Assembly (NCBI RefSeq): GCF_023016045.1
Contig: NZ_JALKAP010000010.1
Span: 62,001-126,000, forward strand
Length of the DNA stretch: 64,000 bases
Direction of reading: 5' to 3'
Source: Marinobacter sp. S6332
GTDB taxonomy: Bacteria > Pseudomonadota > Gammaproteobacteria > Pseudomonadales > Oleiphilaceae
The position numbers were made by a program, and so were the translations under genes. Positions 22,493 to 30,562 of this stretch are shown one piece after another. The notes under the pieces are model-generated. The model saw nothing but the letters and a program-made list of their open reading frames with translations, was not told the DNA's origin and ran no database searches. Every line of letters starts with the position of its first letter. Position 1 is the stretch's first letter.

Positions 22493-23737
22493 TTATTCAG
22501 CTTTCGAAAACAAGTGGGTGACGTTTTCCAACCCAGTCGCCAGCTTGCCTTTCCCAGTTGCTTTTTTCTTTCTGCTCTTTGCCACATACAGTGGAAGCAT
22601 TTCACCATAAAGGCTGGTGCTGATGGTTCGTTGCTCATCCTCCAAACGATCCCGCCGTAGCTTTATTCCATACTTCGCCAGCTTTGGCTCTAGTTCATCA
22701 GCTCGGCTACGCAAATCACTGCGGGTCATTTGATAAGCGTGTTCGCACACCATTCTGCGCGACTGAAAACTGAACACGTTGGAGAAAAACAGCTTGGCGT
22801 CGTCTCGGGTCGGCTCGAAAAGGACAATATCCTTATTCGGATAATCTGTGGCGTAATGAGCAATGCCCGACTGCATACGGGAGTAAACCATGGTGCGGAA
22901 CATCTGCGACAGCAGGTTTGGCATACCCGAACGGGTTAGATCCCCGGGTGCCATGGTGCCCGCTCGCACGGCCGCGCTGGCATCGATGGGCACCTGAGGG
23001 TTGACGGCAAAAACCAAGTCAGCGCCATCTTCAAACGCAACCGACGCATGCAAACCTTTGCGCAGAGTTCCATCGACATAATACCGGCCATCTATGTCCA
23101 CCGGCACATACAAGCCCGGAGACGCCGTGCTTGCTTGAATGGCTTTGGATATGGGCACATGATCAAACCCGGGAGCACCAAAGCACACCGCCTCGCTGCT
23201 CTCAACATCGGCTGCCACGATATACAGGCTACGCTTCAGCTGCCGGAAGTCGTTTGAGCGCCCCAGCATAGAAAAAGCCCGCTTGAGGTAATCGTGTAGG
23301 CCTTGGTTATCAAATAGCCCTGCAGGAGCCGCTTGAGTCAGTATGGTAAAGGCTTCCAGCAGGCTCTGATCATAGGGGTTGGTAATAAAGCGACGAACGG
23401 CTGTTGTGAGCAAGCCGGGAACCGCCAGCAGCCGCCCTGCCATTTCCTTAAGTGCCGGACGATAGAATACATCCGGGTGGAAAGGGTGAACCTCCGCTTC
23501 ATTGCGGACAAAGATCCGGCACAACTGCGCCGTAGTCATCTGATTTGCAAGATTTGCTGCGACAAACGAGCCGGAGTTAACACCTACGTACACATCAAGG
23601 TTATTGAAATCCAGCCCATCCAAGGCTTCATCAAGCGCCCGGAGCGCGCCAATTTCATAAATACCGCCTAATGGGCCGCCACCGCCGAGCGCTAGCCCGA
23701 TACGTGACGTAGGTTTCATTTCGGTTGGCTTTCTCAT
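22493..23737 (-). CDS. Patatin-like protein, nucleophile motif altered
   Basis: 414 residues. The patatin oxyanion loop (LGGGGPLGGIYEIGAL) lies at about residues 16-31, and the catalytic DG motif is seen in YYVDGTLRKG. The expected GxSxG nucleophile elbow reads G-V-N-S-G (codons GGT GTT AAC TCC GGC), so the canonical serine position is Asn with Ser one place later. Family members are lipid acyl hydrolases. Here activity is uncertain: the shifted serine may serve, or the protein may be inactive. The C-terminus is basic (Lys-rich, about 385-405). ATG at 23737 has AAGGA six bases upstream. It is a single gene, convergent with hslU. Confidence 0.8.
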   Translation of the reverse strand: MRKPTEMKPTSRIGLALGGGGPLGGIYEIGALRALDEALDGLDFNNLDVYVGVNSGSFVAANLANQMTTAQLCRIFVRNEAEVHPFHPDVFYRPALKEMAGRLLAVPGLLTTAVRRFITNPYDQSLLEAFTILTQAAPAGLFDNQGLHDYLKRAFSMLGRSNDFRQLKRSLYIVAADVESSEAVCFGAPGFDHVPISKAIQASTASPGLYVPVDIDGRYYVDGTLRKGLHASVAFEDGADLVFAVNPQVPIDASAAVRAGTMAPGDLTRSGMPNLLSQMFRTMVYSRMQSGIAHYATDYPNKDIVLFEPTRDDAKLFFSNVFSFQSRRMVCEHAYQMTRSDLRSRADELEPKLAKYGIKLRRDRLEDEQRTISTSLYGEMLPLYVAKSRKKKATGKGKLATGLENVTHLFSKAE

Positions 23738-23879
23738 AGCCTTTCCTTTTCCGGATAAATAGCCAGATCAGATATTCTGGACTGTCTTACTCACAAAGTA
23801 GCAATCCGGTTTAGAATACGCACCCTATATTTAAAGGGCGGCACAATATGACACCATCTCTCTACCCCTAGGAGGCTGC

Positions 23880-26174
23880 CTACCCAGCTAGAGCTGCTGT
23901 TGTGGACATACTGGGCCGAAGGTAACGGCCAAAGCCCGCATTGCGCAACGCAAGATCCACACAACTCTTGATAACGTGAGGGGAGTCCAGCAATAGCACG
24001 TCTTTCAATAGCTTCACCGCCCACTCCCGGCTGACACTGCGAATAACGGATTTCACTTTTGGCAGGCTGGCCGCGTTCATGGATAGTGAGTCGTAGCCCA
24101 TGGCCATCAGCAACAATGCGCCACCGGGATCCCCCGCCAGCTCACCACAAATGCCCACCGGTTTGCCCACCGCATGAGCATCCTGAGCTATTCGCACAAG
24201 CGCCTGCAAAACGGCGGGGTGATACGAGTGGTAAAGCTGAGCCACCCGGGGGTTGTTGCGATCTACTGCCAGCAGGTATTGGGTTAGGTCGTTAGATCCG
24301 ACTGAAAGAAAATCAACACGATCGGCGATCTCGCGCACCTGATATACGGCAGCCGGTATCTCCACCATTACACCCACTTTGGGCATATGGATATCAAAAC
24401 CTTCTTCCCGTACCTCGTGGTAAACCCGGTAAATCAGGTGCAGGGATTCCTCAACCTCGGAGATGTTGCTGACCATGGGCAACATAACTTGAAGATTGTT
24501 CAGGCCTTCACTGGCCTTGAGCATAGCCCGTACCTGAACAAGAAAAATTTCCGGGTGATCGAGCGTTACCCGGATGCCGCGCCACCCAAGAAACGGGTTC
24601 TCTTCCTCGATAGGGAAATAAGTCAGCGCTTTGTCGCCACCAATATCGAGGGTGCGCATGGTCACAGGGTTAGGCGCAAAGGCTTCCAGTTGCTCGCGGT
24701 AATACTGCCGCTGCTCCTGCTCCGACGGAAAGCGATCTTTAATCATAAAGGGCACTTCAGTACGGTAAAGGCCTATACCTTCTGCACCGTGAGACAAGGA
24801 GCGAACCACATCGGTCATCAAACCGGTGTTCACCAGCAAGGGAACACGGTGGCCGTCCGTTGTAATGCATGGTTTGTCTCGAAGCGCTTCCAGACCGCGA
24901 TCCAGCTCGTCCTCTTCTTCACAAATAGCCTGAAAAAACGCCCTGAGATCTGAAGAGGGCGAAGCGAAAATCTGCCCCTCGAAGCCATCTACGATAAGCT
25001 CTTTGCCATCGAGCTGGTTAACCGGAATATCCACCAGCCCCATAACCGTTGGCACGCCCATGGCGCGGGCCAGTATGGCGACATGGGAATTACTGGAGCC
25101 TTTAACCGAGACCAAGCCGACTAACTGCCCCCGGGGCACTTCTCCAAGCATGGCCGGTGTAAGTTCTTCACTAACCAATACCGTGCGTTCAGGGTAGGTC
25201 AAATCCTCCTGCTCACCTTCCTGCAAATACGCAAGCAGGCGGCGACCAAGATCACGGATATCAACAGCCCTTTCCCGGAGATAGTGGTCGTCCATCATTT
25301 CAAAGTGGCGAACGTAATGCTGAACCACCTGTTTGAGAGCACCTTGAGCCCAGATACCTTCACGGATTCGGCTATTGACCTCACCAGGCAAGGCCTCATC
25401 ACTTAGCATGCGCAGGTATACGTCAAACAGCGCCAACTCTTCCGGGCGCAAGGTTGATGTCAGCCGCCGAGCAACCTGTTCAATGTCTGCACAAACCGCT
25501 TGTACCGCTGACCGAAATAACTCCAACTCCTGATCAACGTCCTCCGCTGGCCTGTCAGGAACCACGTCTAGATCAGCCGCTGGATAAACCACAACACCAT
25601 GGCCTATCGCCACACCAGGCGCGCCGGGAACACCATTGAAGCTTACGTCGCGGGCCTCCTCGCCGGTCAGGGAGAGGCCGCTGATAGCACCCGTCGCTTC
25701 ACTGTGGGCAATAACGCCCGCCAGTTGGGCCGAGACCGTCACCAGAAATGCCTCTTCACCTTCATCGAAGCACCGGGAACTCTCCCTCTGCTGCACAACC
25801 AAAACGCCAAGCACACGGCGATGGTGAATGATGGGAACCCCGAGAAACGAGCGGAAACGTTCTTCGCCGGTTTCGGGAAAATAACGGTAGCGTGGGTGAG
25901 ACGGGGCGTCTTCCAGGTTGATCGGCTCTTCTCTGGAACCCACTAGACCCACAAGCCCCTCTGAGTGGGCGAGGCTTACCTTACCCACGGCTTTTGGATA
26001 CAGGCCTTCGGTTGCCATCAAAATATAGCGATTGGACGCTGGATCTAGCAAGTAAACAGAGCAGACCTCGGTGTTCATGGCCTTTTGCACCCGCGACACG
26101 ATAATACCCAGCGCTTCCGAAAGATCTCGGGCACTGTTTACCTCTTGTACAAGACTTCGCAGAATGCTCAGCAT
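23880..26174 (-). CDS. ptsP: PEP-protein phosphotransferase PtsP (nitrogen PTS enzyme I)
   Basis: 764 residues. An N-terminal GAF domain (about 1-150) is followed by PTS enzyme I domains. The phosphohistidine site lies in SSNSHVAILARA, His364. The PEP-binding TIM barrel has GIGLYRTE, IGGDKAL and SVGSNDLTQY, plus the C-terminal GxCGE element (GICGELAGDP). It starts the nitrogen-related phosphorelay to NPr (PtsO) and EIIA-Ntr. It lies 15 bases after rppH on the same strand, an order shared with E. coli and Pseudomonas. Confidence 0.97.
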   Translation of the reverse strand: MLSILRSLVQEVNSARDLSEALGIIVSRVQKAMNTEVCSVYLLDPASNRYILMATEGLYPKAVGKVSLAHSEGLVGLVGSREEPINLEDAPSHPRYRYFPETGEERFRSFLGVPIIHHRRVLGVLVVQQRESSRCFDEGEEAFLVTVSAQLAGVIAHSEATGAISGLSLTGEEARDVSFNGVPGAPGVAIGHGVVVYPAADLDVVPDRPAEDVDQELELFRSAVQAVCADIEQVARRLTSTLRPEELALFDVYLRMLSDEALPGEVNSRIREGIWAQGALKQVVQHYVRHFEMMDDHYLRERAVDIRDLGRRLLAYLQEGEQEDLTYPERTVLVSEELTPAMLGEVPRGQLVGLVSVKGSSNSHVAILARAMGVPTVMGLVDIPVNQLDGKELIVDGFEGQIFASPSSDLRAFFQAICEEEDELDRGLEALRDKPCITTDGHRVPLLVNTGLMTDVVRSLSHGAEGIGLYRTEVPFMIKDRFPSEQEQRQYYREQLEAFAPNPVTMRTLDIGGDKALTYFPIEEENPFLGWRGIRVTLDHPEIFLVQVRAMLKASEGLNNLQVMLPMVSNISEVEESLHLIYRVYHEVREEGFDIHMPKVGVMVEIPAAVYQVREIADRVDFLSVGSNDLTQYLLAVDRNNPRVAQLYHSYHPAVLQALVRIAQDAHAVGKPVGICGELAGDPGGALLLMAMGYDSLSMNAASLPKVKSVIRSVSREWAVKLLKDVLLLDSPHVIKSCVDLALRNAGFGRYLRPSMSTTAALAG

Positions 26175-26189
26175 GGGCGTGTTAGTCCG

Positions 26190-26720
26190 TCATTTCGCTT
26201 GATCCTTTAAACGCCGGTTATGCTCGCTCCTGTGCCACTGCTCCATATTATAGAACAGCCTTGGTGCGAGCTCTCTCAGCGCACGTCGATATACTTCACG
26301 CTTAAAGGAAACCACCTGTCCCAGCGGATACCAGTAGCTTACCCACTGCCAGCCGTCGAACTCGGGTGAATCCGTACCGTCAACGCGCACTCGCGCATCG
26401 GGTGATAACATCCTCAGCAGGAACCATTTCTGTTTTTGGCCCACGCAAACGGGGTGCGAGTTGTGCCGTACCATTCTTCGGGGAAGGCGATACCTGAGCC
26501 AGCCCCGGGTACAACTGATGATTTCGACATCATTGGCGCTTAAGCCAATTTCCTCTCCAAGCTCCCGATACAGTGCTTCTTCCGGCGTTTCTTCAAAATG
26601 GATGCCGCCTTGGGGAAACTGCCAGGAGTCTTGCCCTATTCGCCTTGCCCAGAGAACTTCTCCCTGATGGTTGGCCAGAATGATTCCGACGTTGGGTCTG
26701 AAACCGTCTGAATCGATCAC
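26190..26720 (-). CDS. rppH: RNA pyrophosphohydrolase RppH
   Basis: 176 residues. It removes pyrophosphate from the 5' end of mRNA and so starts RNase E-dependent decay. [13 protein letters not shown] is the typical start. The Nudix box runs at about 38-60 ([13 protein letters not shown], then RELGEEIGL). The WQFPQGG and WVSYWYPL segments are family hallmarks. It is first in rppH-ptsP. The gap to the divergent HAD gene (26721-26891) must hold both promoters. Confidence 0.97.
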   Translation of the reverse strand: MIDSDGFRPNVGIILANHQGEVLWARRIGQDSWQFPQGGIHFEETPEEALYRELGEEIGLSANDVEIISCTRGWLRYRLPRRMVRHNSHPVCVGQKQKWFLLRMLSPDARVRVDGTDSPEFDGWQWVSYWYPLGQVVSFKREVYRRALRELAPRLFYNMEQWHRSEHNRRLKDQAK

Positions 26721-26891
26721 GGCACAGTCCTCTTAGTAAAGTCGGCAGACCGGTCAAATATTTGCCGGTCGGATTTTTCCAAGTTGCGCTCATTCTTACA
26801 GAATCCCAACACTTCGGCAAACGCAGCTGAACTATAGCGGCCGTGGTAAGATACCGGTTTTGGCTAGCCCTGTTTCCTTGGAGGTAATCGC

Positions 26892-27548
26892 TTGACGCTC
26901 GCAATTTTTGATCTCGACAACACCCTGTTGGCTGGTGACAGTGATCATGCTTGGGGTGAGTTTTTGGTAGAGGAAGGTATTGTTGATGCCGAAGCCTATC
27001 GCAAAGCTAATGATCGCTTTTATGAAGAATACTTGAATGGCGAGCTCGATATACTGAACTACCTAAGATTTGCTCTTCAGCCCCTTTCGATTCACAACAT
27101 GGATGAGCTTCTGGACTGGCGAGGCAAGTTTATGGAAAAAAAAGTGCGCCCCATGCTGCAGCAGAAGGCTGGCAAACTTTTAGACAGCCACCGCGAGCGC
27201 GGCCACACCCTGATGATTATCACGGCCACCAACCGCTTTGTGACCGAACCTATTGCCGAAGTGTTGGGCATTGACCATCTTATCGCCACTGAACCAGAAA
27301 TGGTCAACGGCCGCTACACAGGCGAAATCGCTGGCACCCCAAGCTTTCAAGAAGGCAAAGTTGTTCGTTTAAACGACTGGCTGGCTGTTACAGGTCAAAG
27401 CCTGAACGGCGCCTGGTTCTACAGCGACTCGCACAACGACTTGCCGTTGCTTAAGAAGGTGGAGAATCCGGTGGCGGTTGACCCGGATTCGAAACTGGAG
27501 GCGTTCGCCAAAAGCAAAGGTTGGCGTGTTATGACTCTCCGCGATTGA
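26892..27548 (+). CDS. HAD-IB family phosphatase
   Basis: 218 residues. The TTG start at 26892 is supported by a strong GGAGG seven bases upstream. The HAD motif I is FDLDNTLL (Asp nucleophile and Asp+2), motif II is ITATN, and motifs III/IV appear as SDSHNDLPLL. It resembles the SerB-like / phosphoserine phosphatase-like group (HAD-IB). The substrate is not known. Its place next to rppH-ptsP is shared with Pseudomonas. Confidence 0.85.
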   Translation: MTLAIFDLDNTLLAGDSDHAWGEFLVEEGIVDAEAYRKANDRFYEEYLNGELDILNYLRFALQPLSIHNMDELLDWRGKFMEKKVRPMLQQKAGKLLDSHRERGHTLMIITATNRFVTEPIAEVLGIDHLIATEPEMVNGRYTGEIAGTPSFQEGKVVRLNDWLAVTGQSLNGAWFYSDSHNDLPLLKKVENPVAVDPDSKLEAFAKSKGWRVMTLRD

Positions 27549-27569
27549 ATTCCCGCTGAAGAGACACTG

Positions 27570-27594
27570 GCCCGCCCTCTCTTCGAGAGCGGGC
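27570..27594. terminator. Hairpin between convergent HAD and rlmI genes
   Basis: GCCCG and CTCTC (27570-27574, 27577-27581) pair with GAGAG and CGGGC (27585-27594), with a two-base bulge and a TTC loop. No T-run follows on either strand, so its role as a terminator is only likely. Confidence 0.5.
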
Positions 27595-27606
27595 TCAAAG
27601 TTGATG

Positions 27607-28803
27607 TTACATAAAACTGGTCAGGGAGCGTACAAAGCAGGATTTGATGTAGTCAGTTTCGGGAATCCCAGGAATGATCGGATGATCTGGCGCCTGATGC
27701 CCCTGCTCCAGAAGCTGCACAAAGCGATCAATTTTGCGCCCGCTGCCCCGAATGATATCCACCAGCTTCTCCTGAGAGAGATGCATGGAGCAAGAGGCAG
27801 ACACAAGAATTCCGTCCCTATCCAGCAGCCGCAAGCCAAGCTGGTTTAAGCGCGCATAGGCCTGCTCTCCGGCTTTCTGGTCGCGACGACGGGGAATAAA
27901 GGCGGGCGGATCCAGCACGACGATATCGTACTTTTCCTTTTCTTCCGCTAACGCTTTCAAGGCATCAAACGCATCGCCCTCAATGGTTTCCACATTTTCG
28001 AGACCATTGAGCTTCGCGTTATGGTGGACCGAATCAATGGCAGTGGAAGAACTGTCCACGCAGGTAACCTGAGTTGCGCCGGCGCTGGCTGCCTGAATGC
28101 CCCAACCACCCACGTAGCTGAATACGTCCAGCACCCGCTTGCCCGGTGCGTAAGCTTGAAGACGCTGGCGATTCATGCGGTGATCGTAAAACCAGCCTGT
28201 CTTCTGGCCGCCTTCAAGCGGCACCTCAAATCGAACGCCGTTTTCTTCTACTTCAAGCAGCGCCGCTTCCGGGCCATGGGCCTGCTCAACATAAGCGTCC
28301 AACCCCTCAACGCTACGCATCTTGCCGTCGTTTTTGAGAATGATGGCCTTCGGATGCGCCAGACGTTGAACCGCCCGAACGATGGACTCCTTCATCTGCT
28401 CCATGCCAGCTGTGGAGATCTGCACCACCACCGTATCGCCAAAGCGATCCACCACCAGCCCTGACAAGCCGTCGCTATCGCCAAATACCCAACGATAGAA
28501 GGGTTTATCGAATAATCTGTCGCGCAACGCCAGCGCCGTTTCCATCCGCTGGGTTAATCGGTTTGGCGTCATGCCTTGTGCCGCATCACGGCTAATCAGA
28601 CGGCCACAAATGAGAGCGTGGGGGTTTACGAAAACGACCCCGAGTGGTTTGTCATTGGAAGCCCGCAGCTCGGCCTGTGTGCCTGCTTCAAACTGCGTTA
28701 GAGGTGAGCGCTGAATATCCACTTCGTTGCTGTAAACCCAAAGGTGGCCGGCCCGAAGCCTGCGCTCGGCGCCTTTGCGTAGATATAAAACAGGGAAATT
28801 CAT
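27607..28803 (-). CDS. rlmI: 23S rRNA (cytosine1962-C5)-methyltransferase, RlmI type
   Basis: 398 residues from ATG at 28803, with AGGTGG six bases upstream. A GTG three codons earlier has no such site. An N-terminal PUA domain (LRKGAERRLRAGHLWVYSNE) is followed by an EEHD-type middle part and a Rossmann methyltransferase domain. SAM motif I is VLDVFSYVGGWGIQAA, and the catalytic DPPAF motif is present. Size matches E. coli RlmI (396). A structured repeat lies just upstream of it. Confidence 0.88.
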   Translation of the reverse strand: MNFPVLYLRKGAERRLRAGHLWVYSNEVDIQRSPLTQFEAGTQAELRASNDKPLGVVFVNPHALICGRLISRDAAQGMTPNRLTQRMETALALRDRLFDKPFYRWVFGDSDGLSGLVVDRFGDTVVVQISTAGMEQMKESIVRAVQRLAHPKAIILKNDGKMRSVEGLDAYVEQAHGPEAALLEVEENGVRFEVPLEGGQKTGWFYDHRMNRQRLQAYAPGKRVLDVFSYVGGWGIQAASAGATQVTCVDSSSTAIDSVHHNAKLNGLENVETIEGDAFDALKALAEEKEKYDIVVLDPPAFIPRRRDQKAGEQAYARLNQLGLRLLDRDGILVSASCSMHLSQEKLVDIIRGSGRKIDRFVQLLEQGHQAPDHPIIPGIPETDYIKSCFVRSLTSFM

Positions 28804-28879
28804 TGCTGCCACCTAGGGTAGAGAAAAATAGGGCGGGAATTATACATTAACTGACGATACCCACACACGGGTCGGGAAC

Positions 28880-29064
28880 GCAGTCGGGGCGCAGCTCCCA
28901 AAACACGCTGTGAATACGTCCGTGTACGCTTGGCTCCGCCCTTTAGCGCTTACTGCTCCTGCGTCGCGCTAAAGGTCCGGGGCAAGCCGTCCATGGCTTG
29001 CCCGTGAAGTGCTTCGCACTCCACCCATGGCTCCGCACAGTTTTGGGAGCTGCACCCCGACTGC
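28880..29064 (+). repeat. Interspersed structured element, long form (copy B)
   Basis: Outer arms 28880-28904 and 29040-29064 match in 24 of 25 positions. The core reads ACACGCTGTGAATACGTCC, TGTACGCTTGGCTCCGCC at the left, and CCATGGCTCCGCACAG at the right. Between them are three hairpins: CTTTAGCGC/GCGCTAAAG (28941-28974), GGGCAAGCC/GGCTTGCCC (28980-29003), and GTGAAGTGC/GCACTCCAC (29004-29024, one mismatch). It fills most of the 309-base gap between gcvH and rlmI, ending 48 bases downstream of the gcvH stop. Confidence 0.9.
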
Positions 29065-29112
29065 TTCGACACTGGAGTGTGCCTATAACTGCTCTCGAAC
29101 CAGAGCCAACAA

Positions 29113-29505
29113 TTACTCAGAGACAGCTACATGCTCAGCGTAGGCATCGGCATCCATCAGTCCATCAAGCTCACCCTTGTCAGCAAGCTTTACTTTAAAC
29201 ATCCAGCCATCACCGTAAGGGTCTTCGTTAACCTTCTCCGGCTCATCCTCAAGAGACTCGTTAATCTCGATAACCTCACCGGTTACCGGGCTGAACACGT
29301 CAGATGCAGATTTCACAGATTCGGCAACGCCGGCTTCTTCGCCACCGGTAACGGTATCGCCAACGTCCGGAACGCCAATGTACACCACATCGCCCAACTG
29401 CTCCTGAGCAAAGTCGGTAATGCCTACTGTGGCAGTGCCGTCGGCGTCTACGCGCACCCACTGATGGGTTTCAATGTACTTCAGATCGGGAGGTGTTTCG
29501 CTCAT
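29113..29505 (-). CDS. gcvH: Glycine cleavage system H protein
   Basis: 130 residues from ATG at 29505, with AGGA nine bases upstream. A TTG six codons earlier lacks a site. The lipoyl-attachment lysine is Lys65 in AESVKSASD. The typical GITDFAQEQLGDVVYI and NEDPYGDGWMFKV segments are present. It carries the aminomethyl group between the P, T and L proteins. No gcvT or gcvP is next to it, so the system is split in this genome or GcvH here mainly serves lipoate transfer. Confidence 0.97.
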   Translation of the reverse strand: MSETPPDLKYIETHQWVRVDADGTATVGITDFAQEQLGDVVYIGVPDVGDTVTGGEEAGVAESVKSASDVFSPVTGEVIEINESLEDEPEKVNEDPYGDGWMFKVKLADKGELDGLMDADAYAEHVAVSE

Positions 29506-29549
29506 AAGGGTAATTCCTGACAAATTTTTTGGGCAGTGTAACCGAAACC

Positions 29550-30440
29550 TTAGCGCCAGCGAACCTCTCTCGCCAGCTTCATGAAGGAATCCATGTATTG
29601 CACCCCCACATCGCGCTCACGGCGGCCCAGAAATATTTGTTTGGCGATGCCGTCCTTACCTAGTTTTACCGGAACTATGCCCAGTCGGTCGCTGTATTCG
29701 GTTACCAGCCAGCGGGGCAAAGCTGCCACCCCACGCCCTGCAGCAACCATTTGCAGCATAATATCGGTGGTCTCGATGGTTTTGTGGCGCGCCGGGCGCA
29801 TGTTTGCGGGCACCAGCAGATAATTGAACACGTCCAACCGCTCAATGGCTACAGGATAGGTAATTAGTGTTTCTGGTTCGAGATCGGCAGCCTCTGCCCA
29901 AGGCTTGCCAGCCAGAACGTGATTGGCCGCCACCACCAGCACCTGTTCGTAATCAAAAACCGGCTCAAACACTAAGCCCGGCCTGTGTAATGGATCCGGG
30001 GTTACCAGCATATCGATATCGTGGCCAAACAGTGCACCGATTCCGCCGAACTGAAACTTCTGTTTTACGTCCACATCCACTGATGGCCACTGCTTAAGGT
30101 AGGGACCTACAACCTTCAACAGCCATTGATAACAGGGGTGACACTCCATGCCGATACGAAGTGTACCCGACTGCCCTTTGGCAAACTGGCCGATCAACAT
30201 TTCCGCATGCTCAAACTGTGGCAACAGGCGGTTGGCCAGCGCCAACATGTGGTTGCCAGCCTGAGTCAGACGTAGCTGCCGCCCTTCCCGGAGCCAAATT
30301 GGGGTTCCCAGTTGTTGCTCCAATTTACGAACAGAGTGGCTCAGTGCGGACTGAGTGAGATGGAGGCGATTCGCTGCTGCTGTCAGGGAGCCCTCCGCCT
30401 CTACAGCTCGAAGAACTTCCAAGTGATGACGCTCAATCAT
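29550..30440 (-). CDS. metR: LysR-type regulator MetR
   Basis: 296 residues from the inner ATG (30440), chosen because MIERHHLEVLRAV matches the MetR N-terminus and GGGA precedes it. The ATG at 30452 would add four residues. The winged helix-turn-helix is at about 17-45 (GSLTAAANRLHLTQSALSH), with an effector-binding domain after about residue 90. MetR activates metE with homocysteine as co-regulator. The gene is divergent from metE, the classical arrangement. Confidence 0.93.
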   Translation of the reverse strand: MIERHHLEVLRAVEAEGSLTAAANRLHLTQSALSHSVRKLEQQLGTPIWLREGRQLRLTQAGNHMLALANRLLPQFEHAEMLIGQFAKGQSGTLRIGMECHPCYQWLLKVVGPYLKQWPSVDVDVKQKFQFGGIGALFGHDIDMLVTPDPLHRPGLVFEPVFDYEQVLVVAANHVLAGKPWAEAADLEPETLITYPVAIERLDVFNYLLVPANMRPARHKTIETTDIMLQMVAAGRGVAALPRWLVTEYSDRLGIVPVKLGKDGIAKQIFLGRRERDVGVQYMDSFMKLAREVRWR

Positions 30441-30452
30441 TTCCCGATCCAT

Positions 30453-30562
30453 GATTAGAATTAATGGCAGCTTGAAATAATACCATTATTTTTCATTAAA
30501 CCTTAAAGCTAACCTAACCACTCCTATCAACAGCCTACTAAACACTGAATCAGGGGTTCGGA
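30453..30562 (+). promoter_or_regulatory. metR-metE divergent control region with candidate operator
   Basis: The region contains a perfect inverted repeat, AAATAAT-ACC-ATTATTT (30475-30491), flanked by TGAA (30473-30476) and TTCA (30492-30495). MetR sites are known as TGAA-N5-TTCA. Here the spacing between the half-sites is 15, so this is a candidate only. The stretch is clearly more AT-rich than its surroundings. An AGGGG ribosome site precedes metE. Confidence 0.55.

Noticed and set aside
28880..29064. Reading copy B as an intrinsic terminator of gcvH
   Set aside because: The stems are strong but no T-run follows in the direction of transcription; the multi-hairpin form with a conserved core is not explained by termination alone.
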